From Streptomyces sp. NBC_01497 (GTDB lineage: Bacteria > Actinomycetota > Actinomycetes > Streptomycetales > Streptomycetaceae), in the NCBI RefSeq assembly GCF_036250695.1, contig NZ_CP109427.1, positions 806,001 to 870,000 on the forward strand: a stretch of DNA of 64,000 nucleotides, in the 5' to 3' direction. Numbering within the stretch: position 1 is the first letter of the stretch; each line of letters starts with the position of its first letter. Both the position numbers and the translations under genes were made by a program. This document shows, piece by piece, positions 32,259 to 41,104 of this stretch. The notes under the pieces were generated by a model. It was not told where the DNA came from, did not search any database, and saw only the letters and a list, made by a program, of their open reading frames with translations.

Positions 32259-32666
32259 ATGTTGACGCTGGTCCGGATGGGGCCCCGCTCGGCGAGCGCC
32301 GTCCCCGCGTACACGACGGTGGCCGACGCCATGGACACGGCCGGACCGCGGGTCCCGCACGACATGGCCGTCGGGGCGGCCCTGGCCGTGATGGCAGGTA
32401 CCCGCGCCGGGCACCTGCTGGTCCGCGACGCCGACGGCCTGTGCACCGGGCTGGTCACCCGGGCCCAGCTCAATGCCGTCGCTGACGGCTCCGCCTCCAC
32501 GGACCGGGGCCGGTTGTGCGACATCCTCAGTGGTCACGGGCCGTTCACCTCACCCGTGACCACGGTGGCCGAAGCCGAGCACACCATGCGCCACCGCCGG
32601 CTCGCTGCCCTGCCCGTCGTCGACGAACAGGGCAGCGCTCTCGGCATCCCCGCCCTTGCCCGCTGA
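32259..32666 (+). CDS. CBS-domain protein
   Basis: This protein of about 135 aa has two CBS motifs: AYTTVADAMDT to GLVTRAQLNA, and TVAEAEHTMRHRRLAALPVVDE to LGIPAL. Together they make one Bateman module that usually binds adenine nucleotides. ATG 32259 has GGAGG just upstream; an in-frame GTG at 32223 overlaps the helicase stop as GTGA and would add 12 residues. Co-transcription with the helicase suggests an energy-sensing accessory role, which is inference. Confidence 0.8.
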   Translation: MLTLVRMGPRSASAVPAYTTVADAMDTAGPRVPHDMAVGAALAVMAGTRAGHLLVRDADGLCTGLVTRAQLNAVADGSASTDRGRLCDILSGHGPFTSPVTTVAEAEHTMRHRRLAALPVVDEQGSALGIPALAR

Positions 32667-32700
32667 AAGAACCGTCCCCTTCTTCCGCCTGTGAGGCATC

Positions 32701-33012
32701 ATGCGCTGTGTCATCGCCCGCTTCCCGTTCGACCTCAGCAAGAGCGGCGTCCTGGAGACCATGAAGGGCGTCAAGCCCGAGCAGGTCGTCGGCGAGTCCG
32801 TGATCATCGGCCGCCGCACCTATCCCGTCAAGCAGGTCGGCCAGGTCATCACCCGCCAGGACCGCCGCGACTTCACCAGCGGTGAGGTCGTCCGGGCCAT
32901 GACCCGGCTCGGCTTCACCTGCCGCGGCCTTCCGCAGGCCGCGGCGCCCGCGCCCGTCCTGAACGCGTTGGAACAGGCCTCGGCGATGCTCGGCGCTCCT
33001 GCGGCCGTCTGA
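32701..33012 (+). CDS. SCO5918-like conserved protein
   Basis: This 103-aa protein has MRCVIARFPFDLSKSGVLET, GESVIIGRRTYPVKQVGQVITRQDRRDF and a C-terminal helix. It looks like the streptomycete family named after S. coelicolor SCO5918, found beside a DEAD-box helicase and CBS gene. It has no membrane segment. The function is unknown; a small basic protein in an RNA-helicase operon might bind RNA or the helicase. It is the last gene before a strong terminator. Confidence 0.7.
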   Translation: MRCVIARFPFDLSKSGVLETMKGVKPEQVVGESVIIGRRTYPVKQVGQVITRQDRRDFTSGEVVRAMTRLGFTCRGLPQAAAPAPVLNALEQASAMLGAPAAV

Positions 33013-33046
33013 GCGAAGAGCAGGCACGAGCCGCCACCACAGCGGT

Positions 33047-33080
33047 GAGGGTCCGACCGGCGCGTGCCGGTCGGACCCTC
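33047..33080 (+). terminator. terminator of the cold-shock helicase operon
   Basis: A perfect 15-bp stem (33047-33061 with 33066-33080) and a 4-nt loop, 35 bp after the stop of the SCO5918-like gene. Confidence 0.9.
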
Positions 33081-33265
33081 TCCTCGTACGGCTGGGCGGG
33101 ACGCTCCGACGAGGACCACCTCGCAGCCGGGAGCGCCTTCGAGCGGGCCGTTCGCCACCGGCCCCCGGAGCAGCCGACGCACGCGCGTCCGCCGTGCACG
33201 AACGATTCGGCTGCCGCGCGCGGACGCGCATTCTCCGACCGGACGGCGGCGCTTCGCCGACCGGC

Positions 33266-33439
33266 CTAGTCGACGCCCTGCAGGATGTGCGGCTCGGCGA
33301 GGTCGTCCTCGTACCCGGCGAGGCGGATGGGTGCGGACCTGGCCCACACCTCCAGGCTGCCCAGCTCGTCCGGCTTCCGTGTGCGCCGCTCGACGCCTTC
33401 CGGTGGCTGGTCTTCCTGCTGCGTCTTGTCTGGTGTCAC
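33266..33439 (-). CDS. small hypothetical protein (57 aa)
   Basis: This short gene begins with GTG, 7 nt after a strong GGAGGAG. It encodes a hydrophilic, charged N-terminal half (VTPDKTQQEDQPPEG) and a C-terminal half with SLEVWARSAPIRLAGYEDD and the end HILQGVD. It has no signal peptide or cysteine. The gene is separated by 224 bp from the SDR gene upstream and faces the helicase operon. The ideal ribosome-binding site and the plausible codon use support a real gene. It could be a small regulatory protein or a peptide precursor, but no modifying enzyme is adjacent. Confidence 0.6.
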   Translation of the reverse strand: MTPDKTQQEDQPPEGVERRTRKPDELGSLEVWARSAPIRLAGYEDDLAEPHILQGVD

Positions 33440-33663
33440 CGCGAGACTCCTCCGTGTCGCGTACCTCTGGGGCAGGGGCAGTTCCGTCGCGGTGGCGCCG
33501 TTACTCGGAACGGGATCGCGGCCGGGTGCATGGCCTGTCCCAGCAGGCGGCTCCGGGGATGGGTGATCCCCGGTTCGCCGTCCGTACGGACCAGATTAGC
33601 CAGATGAGCACGTTCACGCTCCGCCGAGCTCACTTTCGGGGGAGCTTTTCGGTCACTTGGCCC

Positions 33664-35262
33664 CTACCAGTTGGCGCGGGCGTAATCCTTGAGGAAGCAG
33701 CCGTAGAGGTCCTCGCCGCCCTCACCGCGGACGATCGGGTCATAGACGCGGGCGGCGCCGTCCACGAGGTCGAGCGGGGCGTGGAAACCCTCCTCGGCGA
33801 GGCGCACCTTGTCCGGGTGCGGCCGCTCGTCCGTGATCCAGCCGGTGTCGACGGCCGTCATCAGGATGCCGTCACTCTCGAACATCTCCTGCGCGCTGGT
33901 ACGGGTGAGCATGTTCAGCGCGGCCTTCGCCATGTTGGTGTGCGGATGCCCCGCGCCCTTGTACCCCCGGGCGAAGACGCCCTCCATCGCGGAGACGTTG
34001 ACGACATAGGCGCGCCCTGCGGCCTGGGCCATGGCCGCGCGCAGCCTGCTGATCAGGATGAACGGCGCCGTCGAGTTGCACAGTTGTACTTCGAGCAGTT
34101 CGACCGGGTCGACGTCGGAGACCGTCTGCACCCAGCTGTTGGTGTCGTGCAGGTCGGGTACGAGCCCGCCCGCGTCGATCGCGGTACCGGCCTCGATCCG
34201 GGCGAGCGTCGCGGACCCGCCGACGAGCGCGAGGCCCGTCACGTCGGCCGCGCTGAGCGACTCGCGACCGGACGGGAGGGCGGCCTGCGCGCCACTGCCG
34301 AACGCGCCGATCACCTCGGCGGCCGGCAGCTCACCCGCGGGCAGCGGCGCGGACTCGGCCGAGAGAAGTTCGCTGTAGGCACCGGGCGAACGGCGCACGG
34401 TCTGCGCGGCGTTGTTGATCAGGATGTCGAGCGGACCCTCGGCCGCGACGGAGTCGGCCAGCGCCACCACCTGGGCGGGGTCGCGCAGGTCAATGCCGAC
34501 GATCTTGAGGCGGTGGATCCAGTCGGCGCTGTCCTCCATCGCCTTGAAGCGGCGGATGGCGTCGTTCGGGAAGCGGGTGGTGATGGTGGTGTGGGCGCCG
34601 TCGCGCAGGAGCCTCAGCGCGATGTACATGCCGATCTTGGCCCGGCCGCCGGTGAGCAGCGCGCGCTTGCCGGAGAGGTCGGTGCGGGCCTCGCGCCGGG
34701 CCCGGTTCTCGGCCGCGCACGCCTGGCACAGCTGGTGGTAGAAGGCGTCCACCTCGACGTAGCGCGTCTTGCAGATGTAGCAGGAACGGGGGCGCCGCAG
34801 GACGCCCGCGATGGTGCCCGCCGTGGAGGACGACGGCAGCAGGCCCTGCGTCTCGTCGTCGATGCGCTCGGCGGAACCGGTGGCCGTGGACTCGGTGACC
34901 GCCTTGTCGTGGGCGGTCTTCGCCGCCCGGCGCTCCTGCCGCCTTCGGTGCTTGACCGTGCGGTAGACGCCCGCGGTGGCCAGGCGCACGGCGATCGCGT
35001 CGGGGTGGTCGATCTCCACGGTGTCGAGTTCGTCCAGCACCGCGAGGCAGATGGCGAGCCGCTCGGGGTCGATACCGGGGCCGAACGCGAGCGCCGACCC
35101 GTCCCCGGCCGCCGCGCCGGGCTCACCGGTGGCGGGCTCGCCCGGTCCGCTCTGCTCCGGGACGGAGCCGGCAGCGGACAGCGGTCGTTCGCCGTGCGCT
35201 ACGGTTTCCGCCTCGGGCACGGTGCTCTCGCCGTACGCGGAGGTGTCCTGGGTCACCGTCAT
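33664..35262 (-). CDS. SDR-family protein with N-terminal extension and zinc-ribbon-like motif
   Basis: This 532-aa protein has a disordered acidic N-terminus (about 1-60), a helical region (65-140) and a CYICKT...CQACA four-cysteine zinc ribbon (about 160-185). A Rossmann short-chain dehydrogenase domain (about 195-500) follows. The nucleotide-binding motif is TGGRAKIGMYIAL and NNAAQT is present. Catalytic Ser is in VNVSAMEG, but the usual YxxxK reads TNMAK: the tyrosine position is Thr. An insertion of about 70 residues follows NNAAQTVRRSPG. It may be a non-catalytic or unusual SDR. Substrate is unknown. The gene is apparently transcribed alone. Confidence 0.8.
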   Translation of the reverse strand: MTVTQDTSAYGESTVPEAETVAHGERPLSAAGSVPEQSGPGEPATGEPGAAAGDGSALAFGPGIDPERLAICLAVLDELDTVEIDHPDAIAVRLATAGVYRTVKHRRRQERRAAKTAHDKAVTESTATGSAERIDDETQGLLPSSSTAGTIAGVLRRPRSCYICKTRYVEVDAFYHQLCQACAAENRARREARTDLSGKRALLTGGRAKIGMYIALRLLRDGAHTTITTRFPNDAIRRFKAMEDSADWIHRLKIVGIDLRDPAQVVALADSVAAEGPLDILINNAAQTVRRSPGAYSELLSAESAPLPAGELPAAEVIGAFGSGAQAALPSGRESLSAADVTGLALVGGSATLARIEAGTAIDAGGLVPDLHDTNSWVQTVSDVDPVELLEVQLCNSTAPFILISRLRAAMAQAAGRAYVVNVSAMEGVFARGYKGAGHPHTNMAKAALNMLTRTSAQEMFESDGILMTAVDTGWITDERPHPDKVRLAEEGFHAPLDLVDGAARVYDPIVRGEGGEDLYGCFLKDYARANW

Positions 35263-35659
35263 CGTCGCTGCCGTTCCTCGCTCACTGGTCCCACACGGGT
35301 CTTTATTGCGGGCATTTATCCGGTATTGCGACTATCGCCGCAGGTCAGGAGCATACCGACGGGCCGGACCCGGGCAAAATCCGGTTTCGGCACCCGGTCC
35401 ACGGGGAGTTCGGCCCCGGGTACGGACTGAAGCGCGCCCTCGCACGCCGCGTCGGATGCGGCGTCCGCGGCAGGCCGCCCCCCGCGGGGTCCGGCCGTCG
35501 GCGAGCTCCCGTTCAAGGCCCGCTCCGCCCCGTGACGGGACGCGCCCGCCTCGGTCCGCCCCCGCGAAGGACGTACGCCACTGTCCCCCGTACCTCTCCT
35601 GAGGAGGACCGGAAACGGCTCCTCGCAGGTGCTGGGCGCCACCCTGCGAGGAGCCGTTC
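35263..35659. other. intergenic region, GNAT terminator / SDR promoter
   Basis: About 400 bp. The left end upstream of the SDR gene is AT-richer (TTTATTGCGG, TTTATCCGG) and probably carries its promoter. The right end holds the terminator of the GNAT gene. No gene is seen between. Confidence 0.5.
35614..35658 (-). terminator. terminator of the GNAT gene
   Basis: A perfect 16-bp stem (35614-35629 with 35643-35658) with a 13-nt loop lies directly after the GNAT stop codon. Confidence 0.9.
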
Positions 35660-36352
35660 TCAGGCCGCCGGGATCCGTACCCCGGCGAAGGTGATCTTCC
35701 GGCGCAGTGCGAAGCCGAGCGTTTCGTAGAGCCGTACCGCCCCCACGTTGGCGGCGGCGGCGTGCAGGAACGGCTTCTCCCCGCGCTCCTGGATCCCCGC
35801 GGCGACCGCCCTGATCAGCCGTCCGCCGAGGCCCTGGCCCCGGAAATCGGGGTCGGTGCAGACGGCGCTGATCTCCGTCCAGCCCGGCGGGTGCATGCGT
35901 TCGCCCGCCATGCCGACGAGCCGGCCGCCCCTGCGGATGCCGAGATACGTACCCATCTCCCCGGTACGCGGCAGGAAGGGGCCGGGACGGGTGCGCTCCA
36001 CCAGGTCGAGCATCTCGGGGACGTCGGCGGGGCCGAGGAGTACGGCTTCGGGGTCGGCCTCACCGCGGACACCCGTGCCGTCCATCTGGACGCCGTCCGC
36101 ATGGAAGAAGACATCCCAGTCGGCGGGCGGAACGGCGTCGAAACCGGCGACGGAGAAGGTGCCGCCGGGCTGGACGAACTCCGTGATCTCCGCCCAGCTC
36201 CAGTTCTCCCGCTCGTCGGGCAGCGCGAGCCAGGGCGACATGTCGACGGGGTAGCGCAGCAGCTGCCCGTGGCGCTCGGCGAGGTGAGCGTGCGGCCCGG
36301 TCAGCGAGGACCGGGCGGGGTTGTCGAGCGGATGGCCCGCTGCCGTGGTCAA
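35660..36352 (-). CDS. GNAT-family N-acetyltransferase
   Basis: This 230-aa protein carries a C-terminal acetyl-CoA-dependent acetyltransferase domain (about 100-225). The acetyl-CoA loop is DFRGQGLGGRLI, and AAANVGAVRLYETLGF is the typical end. The N-terminal 95 residues resemble the FR47-like extension. The substrate is unknown. A strong terminator follows directly. Confidence 0.85.
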   Translation of the reverse strand: MTTAAGHPLDNPARSSLTGPHAHLAERHGQLLRYPVDMSPWLALPDERENWSWAEITEFVQPGGTFSVAGFDAVPPADWDVFFHADGVQMDGTGVRGEADPEAVLLGPADVPEMLDLVERTRPGPFLPRTGEMGTYLGIRRGGRLVGMAGERMHPPGWTEISAVCTDPDFRGQGLGGRLIRAVAAGIQERGEKPFLHAAAANVGAVRLYETLGFALRRKITFAGVRIPAA

Positions 36353-36494
36353 TGTGTCTCCTCGACTCCTCAGGCGGTGCCCTTCGCGCCGCCCACCTCC
36401 TGGTCAAGGCCGAAGCGCCCCGCCATGTTCCCGCCGCCGTCCGGGGACGGCGGCGGGAGGGCGGTTCACTCGCCGACGGGTGCCTCGTGCGGCC

Positions 36495-39400
36495 TCAGGA
36501 GGCGCGTACGGAGAGCGACACCAGGCGCGCGTCGTGCGGGCGGCGGCCCGTGACGGTCAGTGCGACGTAGCGCGCGGTGCCGGCGGCCCGCAGCGACGAG
36601 ACGCGGCCGCGGGAGGCCAGCGGGCCGACCGCCGTGTAGGCAAGGCCGTCCGTGCTGAACGCGACGGTGGCCCCCGGCACCCGGCCGGCGCTCCACACGG
36701 CGCCGATCTCCGTGACGGGCCGTGCCGCGCCGAGGTCCACCACCATCCGGCCGCCCGTGCCCGGGTCCCAGGACGTGCCGGCGTCGCCGTCGACGGCAGC
36801 GGCCGGGTCGGACATGCCCTTCGGCAAGGGTGAGGTGGGGAAGGTGGGACGGCCGAGCGCCGCGTCCGCGAGCGGGTACGGCGTCACCCCCCGCAGCGAG
36901 ACGCGCCGTGTCCGGCCCCGGGACAGCGTGACGCGCACGGCCGGCCGGCCGGGTGCGGCGACGAGAAGGCGGCACGAGGGTCCCGACAGTTCCACGGTGG
37001 CCGCGTCGACGACCTCGGCGCGCACACCGGTGGGGACCCGGCCCCCGCCCGCGGAACGCAGGGTGACGCGGGCGGGCAGCACCGCCGCGGTCGCCGCCGC
37101 GATCCGTACGTCATGGTCCACGCCGGTGGCCGTGACGGTCGAGGTGCCCGCGAACAGGGTGAGCGTACGGGTGTCCCCCGGGACGGACACGGTGGTGCTC
37201 ACCGCGGCGTCCGACAGGTTGAACACGCTGAGATGGCCGCCCGCGGTGGACGCGCTGACAGCGGGGTCACCGGCCGCCGGCACGGGGCGGGCCGCCGCCG
37301 CGCGGACCGCGGCGGGGCTGCCGTCGGGCACGCCCTCCACGACGATCGCCTCGGCGGGACCGTCGGAGAGCACGACCTCGTCGCCGTAGACCGCGAGGGG
37401 GTTGTGCCCGCCCCGTACGACAAGACCGGCCCGCCCGTCGACGGAGATCCAGCCGCCCGTGCTGGTCGCGTCGGGGCGCGGATAACCGGCCAGGTCGGTC
37501 CAGGTGACTCCGTCGGTGGACCCCTGGATCCGGTAGACGCGGCCCGCCGCCGTCTCCCAGCTGAGCGTCGCGCGGTCGATCTCGTGTGCGGAGCCGAGGT
37601 CGACGGCGAGCCAGCTGTCGCCCTTCGAACGGTCAGCGACGGCGACGGCCCAGCGGGTCGCCGGGTCGCCGTCGACGGTGAGCGCCGCGCCCTTGCCGGT
37701 GTCGGCGGACGAGGCCGTGGCGGTGGCGCCCCGGGCCAGGTCGGGCCCAGACGCGCCGTCGCGCACCTCGAAGGCGTAGAGCGAATAGCCGTACGGGGAC
37801 TGGCCCGTGACGCCCTGCATGCGGACGTGGCGGCAGGTCGTGGCGGGGAAGGTGAGCGTGTCCGTGCGCGGTCCCGCGGTGGGTCCTGTGCCCCCCGCGT
37901 CGACGGCCTTGACGCTGACGCCGCCCTCGGCGGTGGTGTACGTACGGCTGCCGTCGAGCCCGGCGACCCCGGGCATCGTCAGGTTGAAGACCTCCAGGTG
38001 GCCCTCGCCCGCCGCCGTGCCGGTCGTCGCGTAGACGACCTCGCCGCCGGGCAGGGTGGTGAACCCGGCATGGCCGGAGCCCAGGGTGAACACGGTGGCG
38101 CTCGCGTCCAGGCCGTCGCGCACGGCGGTGTACGTGGCGACGCTGCGGCCGCTCACGCTGCCCGAGGACGCGGGCAGGAACATCGGTGTGCTGCCGCTGA
38201 GCGTGAACAGCCAGTCGTCGTGCGCGGGCTGCCACGCGAACTTCACGAAGCCCGGCTTGCTCACGGCGGCGGCCCACGCCCTCGGCGACTGGTGGGCGAC
38301 GAGGCCGGGGCCCGTCCCGAAGTCCCGCACTCCGGCGGCCTCGGCGAACATCTCCCGCTCGGTGAGCGCGCGGACAGCGCTGCCCTGCCGGGCCCGCCAC
38401 TCGTGCAGGAGGTAGCTGATCGCGACCTCGGCGCGGGCCTCGGGCTCGTACTTCGGTTCCCCGGAGAACTTGGTGATCCGGTTCACCGGCGGGTACGCCT
38501 GGTACGCCGGCAGCCGCTCGGCGAGCGCGAGTTCCGCGCGGGCGGCGGCCCGGTCGCCGAGCACCTGCGCGAGGAAGGCGACCGGGATGACATCGCGGCC
38601 GTAGAGGTGTTCGCGGTCGTTGACCATCGGCATCAGGGGTTCGCCCGCGTCGCTCATCACCATGAGCAGGCTCTCCCACAGCTGGTCGCCGTTGGGCTGA
38701 GCGGTCAGCACCTCGGGCAGCGGCCGGTCCGCCGTGAGGAAGTGGATGGTGTTGCGTCCCGAGGTGCGCCACAGCTCGCACTGGTAGTGCGGCCCGAAGG
38801 AACCGTGGTTCTCGACGATGAAGGTGTCGTACAGGTTCTGCGCCGTGTTGTCGGAGACGGGAACGCCGTCGACGACCGAGGGGTTGGCGCGGTCGGCCGC
38901 CGGCAGGCTCGTCTCGTTCCTGCTCCACCGGCCGTACGCGGTGTTCCAGGCGCCGTAGCGGGGGTCGTCCGACGCCCAGGCGAGGCCCGGGGCGAGGGAC
39001 TGGGCGTAGACGCCCATCTCCTCCAGCTTCGTGTCGCCGACGAAGCCGCCGGTGAGCCCGTTCGGGGTCCAGCCCGCCGACAGCGGGTCGTTGCCGGTGC
39101 CGAGCGAGGTGGTGTACGCGGCCTGTTCGCGCACCAGGGTGTCGATGTTCTTCCTGGTCGTGTCGTCCAGCTGGTCCCACAGCAGCCGGGCGGCGAGGAC
39201 GAAGTACAGCTGGAAGGTGGTGTCGAAGAACAGCGTCTTGCCCCACTCGGTGCCGCCGGTCAGGCGGTTGGAGGCGGCGAAGTGCGTGAGGGTCGCGAGG
39301 GTGCGCGAGCGCAGGGTGTCCTCGTCGATGCCGGCCAGGTCCGCGTCGTACCCCGCGCGGGTGAGCAGCAGCGCGTGGCCGAGGACGACGGCGAAGCCGA

Positions 39401-39662
39401 AGTCGGTCGCCGTGTAGTGGCCCTTGGCGGCGTCCCACTGCGTCTCGGTCCACCGGGTGTGGGTGAGCAGCACCTTGTGGTAGACGGCGGCCGTGTCGTC
39501 GGGGGCGGTCGGACGGGCGGCGGCGCCGGCGGTACGGGACGACGGTGCCGCGGACGCCGGGCCCGCGGCGGCCAGGGTGACCGGGGCGGCGGCGACCGCT
39601 GCGGCGAGGCCTGCCAGTTGGGCGAATCGACGGCGGCTCAGCTCGGCCGGTTGACGGTGCAC
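36495..39662 (-). CDS. large Tat-exported polysaccharide-lyase-like protein with discoidin domains
   Basis: This 1055-aa secreted protein starts with a twin-arginine signal SRRRFAQLAG and a cleavage site near ASA. Residues 60-420 form an alpha-helical (alpha/alpha toroid-like) domain with TEWGKTLFFDTTFQLYF, GGFVGDTKLEEMG and ENHGSFGPHYQCELW. The last resembles the catalytic His region of PL8-type lyases. A beta-sandwich-like region follows. A discoidin (F5/8 type C) domain (about 650-760) and a second one at the C-terminus (about 935-1050) would bind glycans. It probably degrades an acidic polysaccharide outside the cell. The exact family is uncertain. A LacI-type palindrome lies just upstream. 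Confidence 0.65.
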   Translation of the reverse strand: MHRQPAELSRRRFAQLAGLAAAVAAAPVTLAAAGPASAAPSSRTAGAAARPTAPDDTAAVYHKVLLTHTRWTETQWDAAKGHYTATDFGFAVVLGHALLLTRAGYDADLAGIDEDTLRSRTLATLTHFAASNRLTGGTEWGKTLFFDTTFQLYFVLAARLLWDQLDDTTRKNIDTLVREQAAYTTSLGTGNDPLSAGWTPNGLTGGFVGDTKLEEMGVYAQSLAPGLAWASDDPRYGAWNTAYGRWSRNETSLPAADRANPSVVDGVPVSDNTAQNLYDTFIVENHGSFGPHYQCELWRTSGRNTIHFLTADRPLPEVLTAQPNGDQLWESLLMVMSDAGEPLMPMVNDREHLYGRDVIPVAFLAQVLGDRAAARAELALAERLPAYQAYPPVNRITKFSGEPKYEPEARAEVAISYLLHEWRARQGSAVRALTEREMFAEAAGVRDFGTGPGLVAHQSPRAWAAAVSKPGFVKFAWQPAHDDWLFTLSGSTPMFLPASSGSVSGRSVATYTAVRDGLDASATVFTLGSGHAGFTTLPGGEVVYATTGTAAGEGHLEVFNLTMPGVAGLDGSRTYTTAEGGVSVKAVDAGGTGPTAGPRTDTLTFPATTCRHVRMQGVTGQSPYGYSLYAFEVRDGASGPDLARGATATASSADTGKGAALTVDGDPATRWAVAVADRSKGDSWLAVDLGSAHEIDRATLSWETAAGRVYRIQGSTDGVTWTDLAGYPRPDATSTGGWISVDGRAGLVVRGGHNPLAVYGDEVVLSDGPAEAIVVEGVPDGSPAAVRAAAARPVPAAGDPAVSASTAGGHLSVFNLSDAAVSTTVSVPGDTRTLTLFAGTSTVTATGVDHDVRIAAATAAVLPARVTLRSAGGGRVPTGVRAEVVDAATVELSGPSCRLLVAAPGRPAVRVTLSRGRTRRVSLRGVTPYPLADAALGRPTFPTSPLPKGMSDPAAAVDGDAGTSWDPGTGGRMVVDLGAARPVTEIGAVWSAGRVPGATVAFSTDGLAYTAVGPLASRGRVSSLRAAGTARYVALTVTGRRPHDARLVSLSVRAS

Positions 39663-39689
39663 GCGGACGCGCCTCCAGTCTGCGATGTG

Positions 39690-39701
39690 GACAACGTTGT
39701 C
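39690..39701. promoter_or_regulatory. candidate LacI-type operator GACAACGTTGTC
   Basis: A perfect 12-bp palindrome lies 28 bp upstream of the lyase-like gene, flanked on that strand by TTT and CACA. This form is common for LacI-family repressors of secreted glycoside-degrading enzymes in Streptomyces. No LacI gene lies in the window. Confidence 0.6.
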
Positions 39702-39870
39702 AAAGCGCGATCATTCTTGGCGCCGCGTTCCACACCCGTCAAGGGCCAGGACAGATCCGGGCGTTTTCCACAACCCGCTGGTCCCGGCCGTCCCGGAAAG
39801 CCGGCGGCCGCGCAACGGCGGCGGCCGGCCCCCGGGGGCCCGGCGCGGGCAACCCGGGCGGCGGCGGCCG

Positions 39871-41088
39871 TCAGCCGACCAGCTGACCCTTGCCCAGGGC
39901 GATGACCCCGTTCGCCGAGACCGTGTACAACTCGGCGTCGCGCTGGGCGTTGACGCCGATGGTCGCGCCCGGCGGCACATCGACGTTCTTGTCCAGGATC
40001 GCGCCGCGCACCACGGCGCCGCGGCCCACGCTCACGTTGTCGTGCAGCACCGAGCCCTGGACGACGGCACCCTCGGCTACCACCACACCCGGCGAGAGGA
40101 CCGAGCCGGTCACCTGACCGCGGATCACGCAGCCGGGGCCGACGATGGACTCGCTCGCGATGCCGCCCGCGACGAAACGCGCGGGCGGCAGCTGGTGCGC
40201 GTTCGTGTAGAGGGGCCAGCGGCGGTTGTCGAGGTTGAACGCGGGCTGCGGCGAGAGCAGGTCCATGTGCGCGTCGTAGTACGAGTCGAGGGTGCCCACG
40301 TCACGCCAGTAGCCGTGCTCACGCGCGCTCTCACCCGGCACGTGGTTGTCGTGGAAGTCGTAGACCTGCGCCATCCCGCGCTCGGTGAGCATCGGCAGGA
40401 TGGAGCCGCCCATGTCGTGCACGGAGCTGGAGTCCTCCGCGTCCCGGTGCAACGCGTCGACCAGGACCTTGGTGGTGAACAGGTAGTTGCCCATCGAGGC
40501 GAAGACCATGCCCGGGTCGTCCCGCAGCCCGGGCGGATCGGCCGGCTTCTCCAGGAAGTGCTCCACCTGGACGCCGTCGGAGCCCGGTGTGATCACACCG
40601 AACGACGACGCCTCGGCGCGCGGCACCCTGATGCCCGCCACCGTCACACCGGCACCGCCCTCGACGTGCTGCGCCAGCATCTGGCGCGGGTCCATCCGGT
40701 AGACGTGATCCGCCCCGAACACCGCTATGTAGTCCGGGCGTTCGTCATGCACGAGGTTCAGGGACTGGAGGATCGCGTCCGCGCTGCCGAGGTACCAGCG
40801 CGGCCCGAGCCGCTGCTGCGCGGGCACCGGTGTGACGTAGTTGCCGAGCAGGCTCGACATCCGCCAGGTCGTGGAGACGTGCCGGTCCAGCGAGTGCGAC
40901 TTGTACTGCGTGAGCACGCAGACGCGCAGGACGTCGGCGTTGACCAGACTGGACAGGACGAAGTCCACCAGCCGGTACGTCCCGCCGAAGGTCACCGCGG
41001 GTTTGGCCCGGTCGGCCGTGAGCGGCATCAGGCGTTTGCCCTCACCGCCCGCCAGGACGATCCCGAGCACCGAAGGTCCACCGCGCAT
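39871..41088 (-). CDS. glgC: glucose-1-phosphate adenylyltransferase
   Basis: This 405-aa cytosolic enzyme makes ADP-glucose from ATP and glucose-1-phosphate, the first committed step of glycogen synthesis. The N-terminal nucleotidyltransferase domain has [25 protein letters not shown] and [10 protein letters not shown]. The C-terminal left-handed beta-helix has the hexapeptide repeats expected from residue 300. ATG at 41088 has AGGGGGCAGGG upstream. It lies 16 bp downstream of glgA, forming a two-gene operon. Confidence 0.95.
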   Translation of the reverse strand: MRGGPSVLGIVLAGGEGKRLMPLTADRAKPAVTFGGTYRLVDFVLSSLVNADVLRVCVLTQYKSHSLDRHVSTTWRMSSLLGNYVTPVPAQQRLGPRWYLGSADAILQSLNLVHDERPDYIAVFGADHVYRMDPRQMLAQHVEGGAGVTVAGIRVPRAEASSFGVITPGSDGVQVEHFLEKPADPPGLRDDPGMVFASMGNYLFTTKVLVDALHRDAEDSSSVHDMGGSILPMLTERGMAQVYDFHDNHVPGESAREHGYWRDVGTLDSYYDAHMDLLSPQPAFNLDNRRWPLYTNAHQLPPARFVAGGIASESIVGPGCVIRGQVTGSVLSPGVVVAEGAVVQGSVLHDNVSVGRGAVVRGAILDKNVDVPPGATIGVNAQRDAELYTVSANGVIALGKGQLVG

Positions 41089-41104
41089 CCCTGCCCCCTG
41101 TCCG

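Noticed and set aside
39827..39840. GGCCCCCGGGGGCC palindrome after glgC
   Set aside because: It is a self-complementary GC run with no loop; too generic to call a terminator or operator.
36652..39905. Long plus-strand open frames, up to 930 codons
   Set aside because: They are shadows of the lyase-like gene on the minus strand; their sequence is low-complexity Arg/Gly/Ala with no domain.
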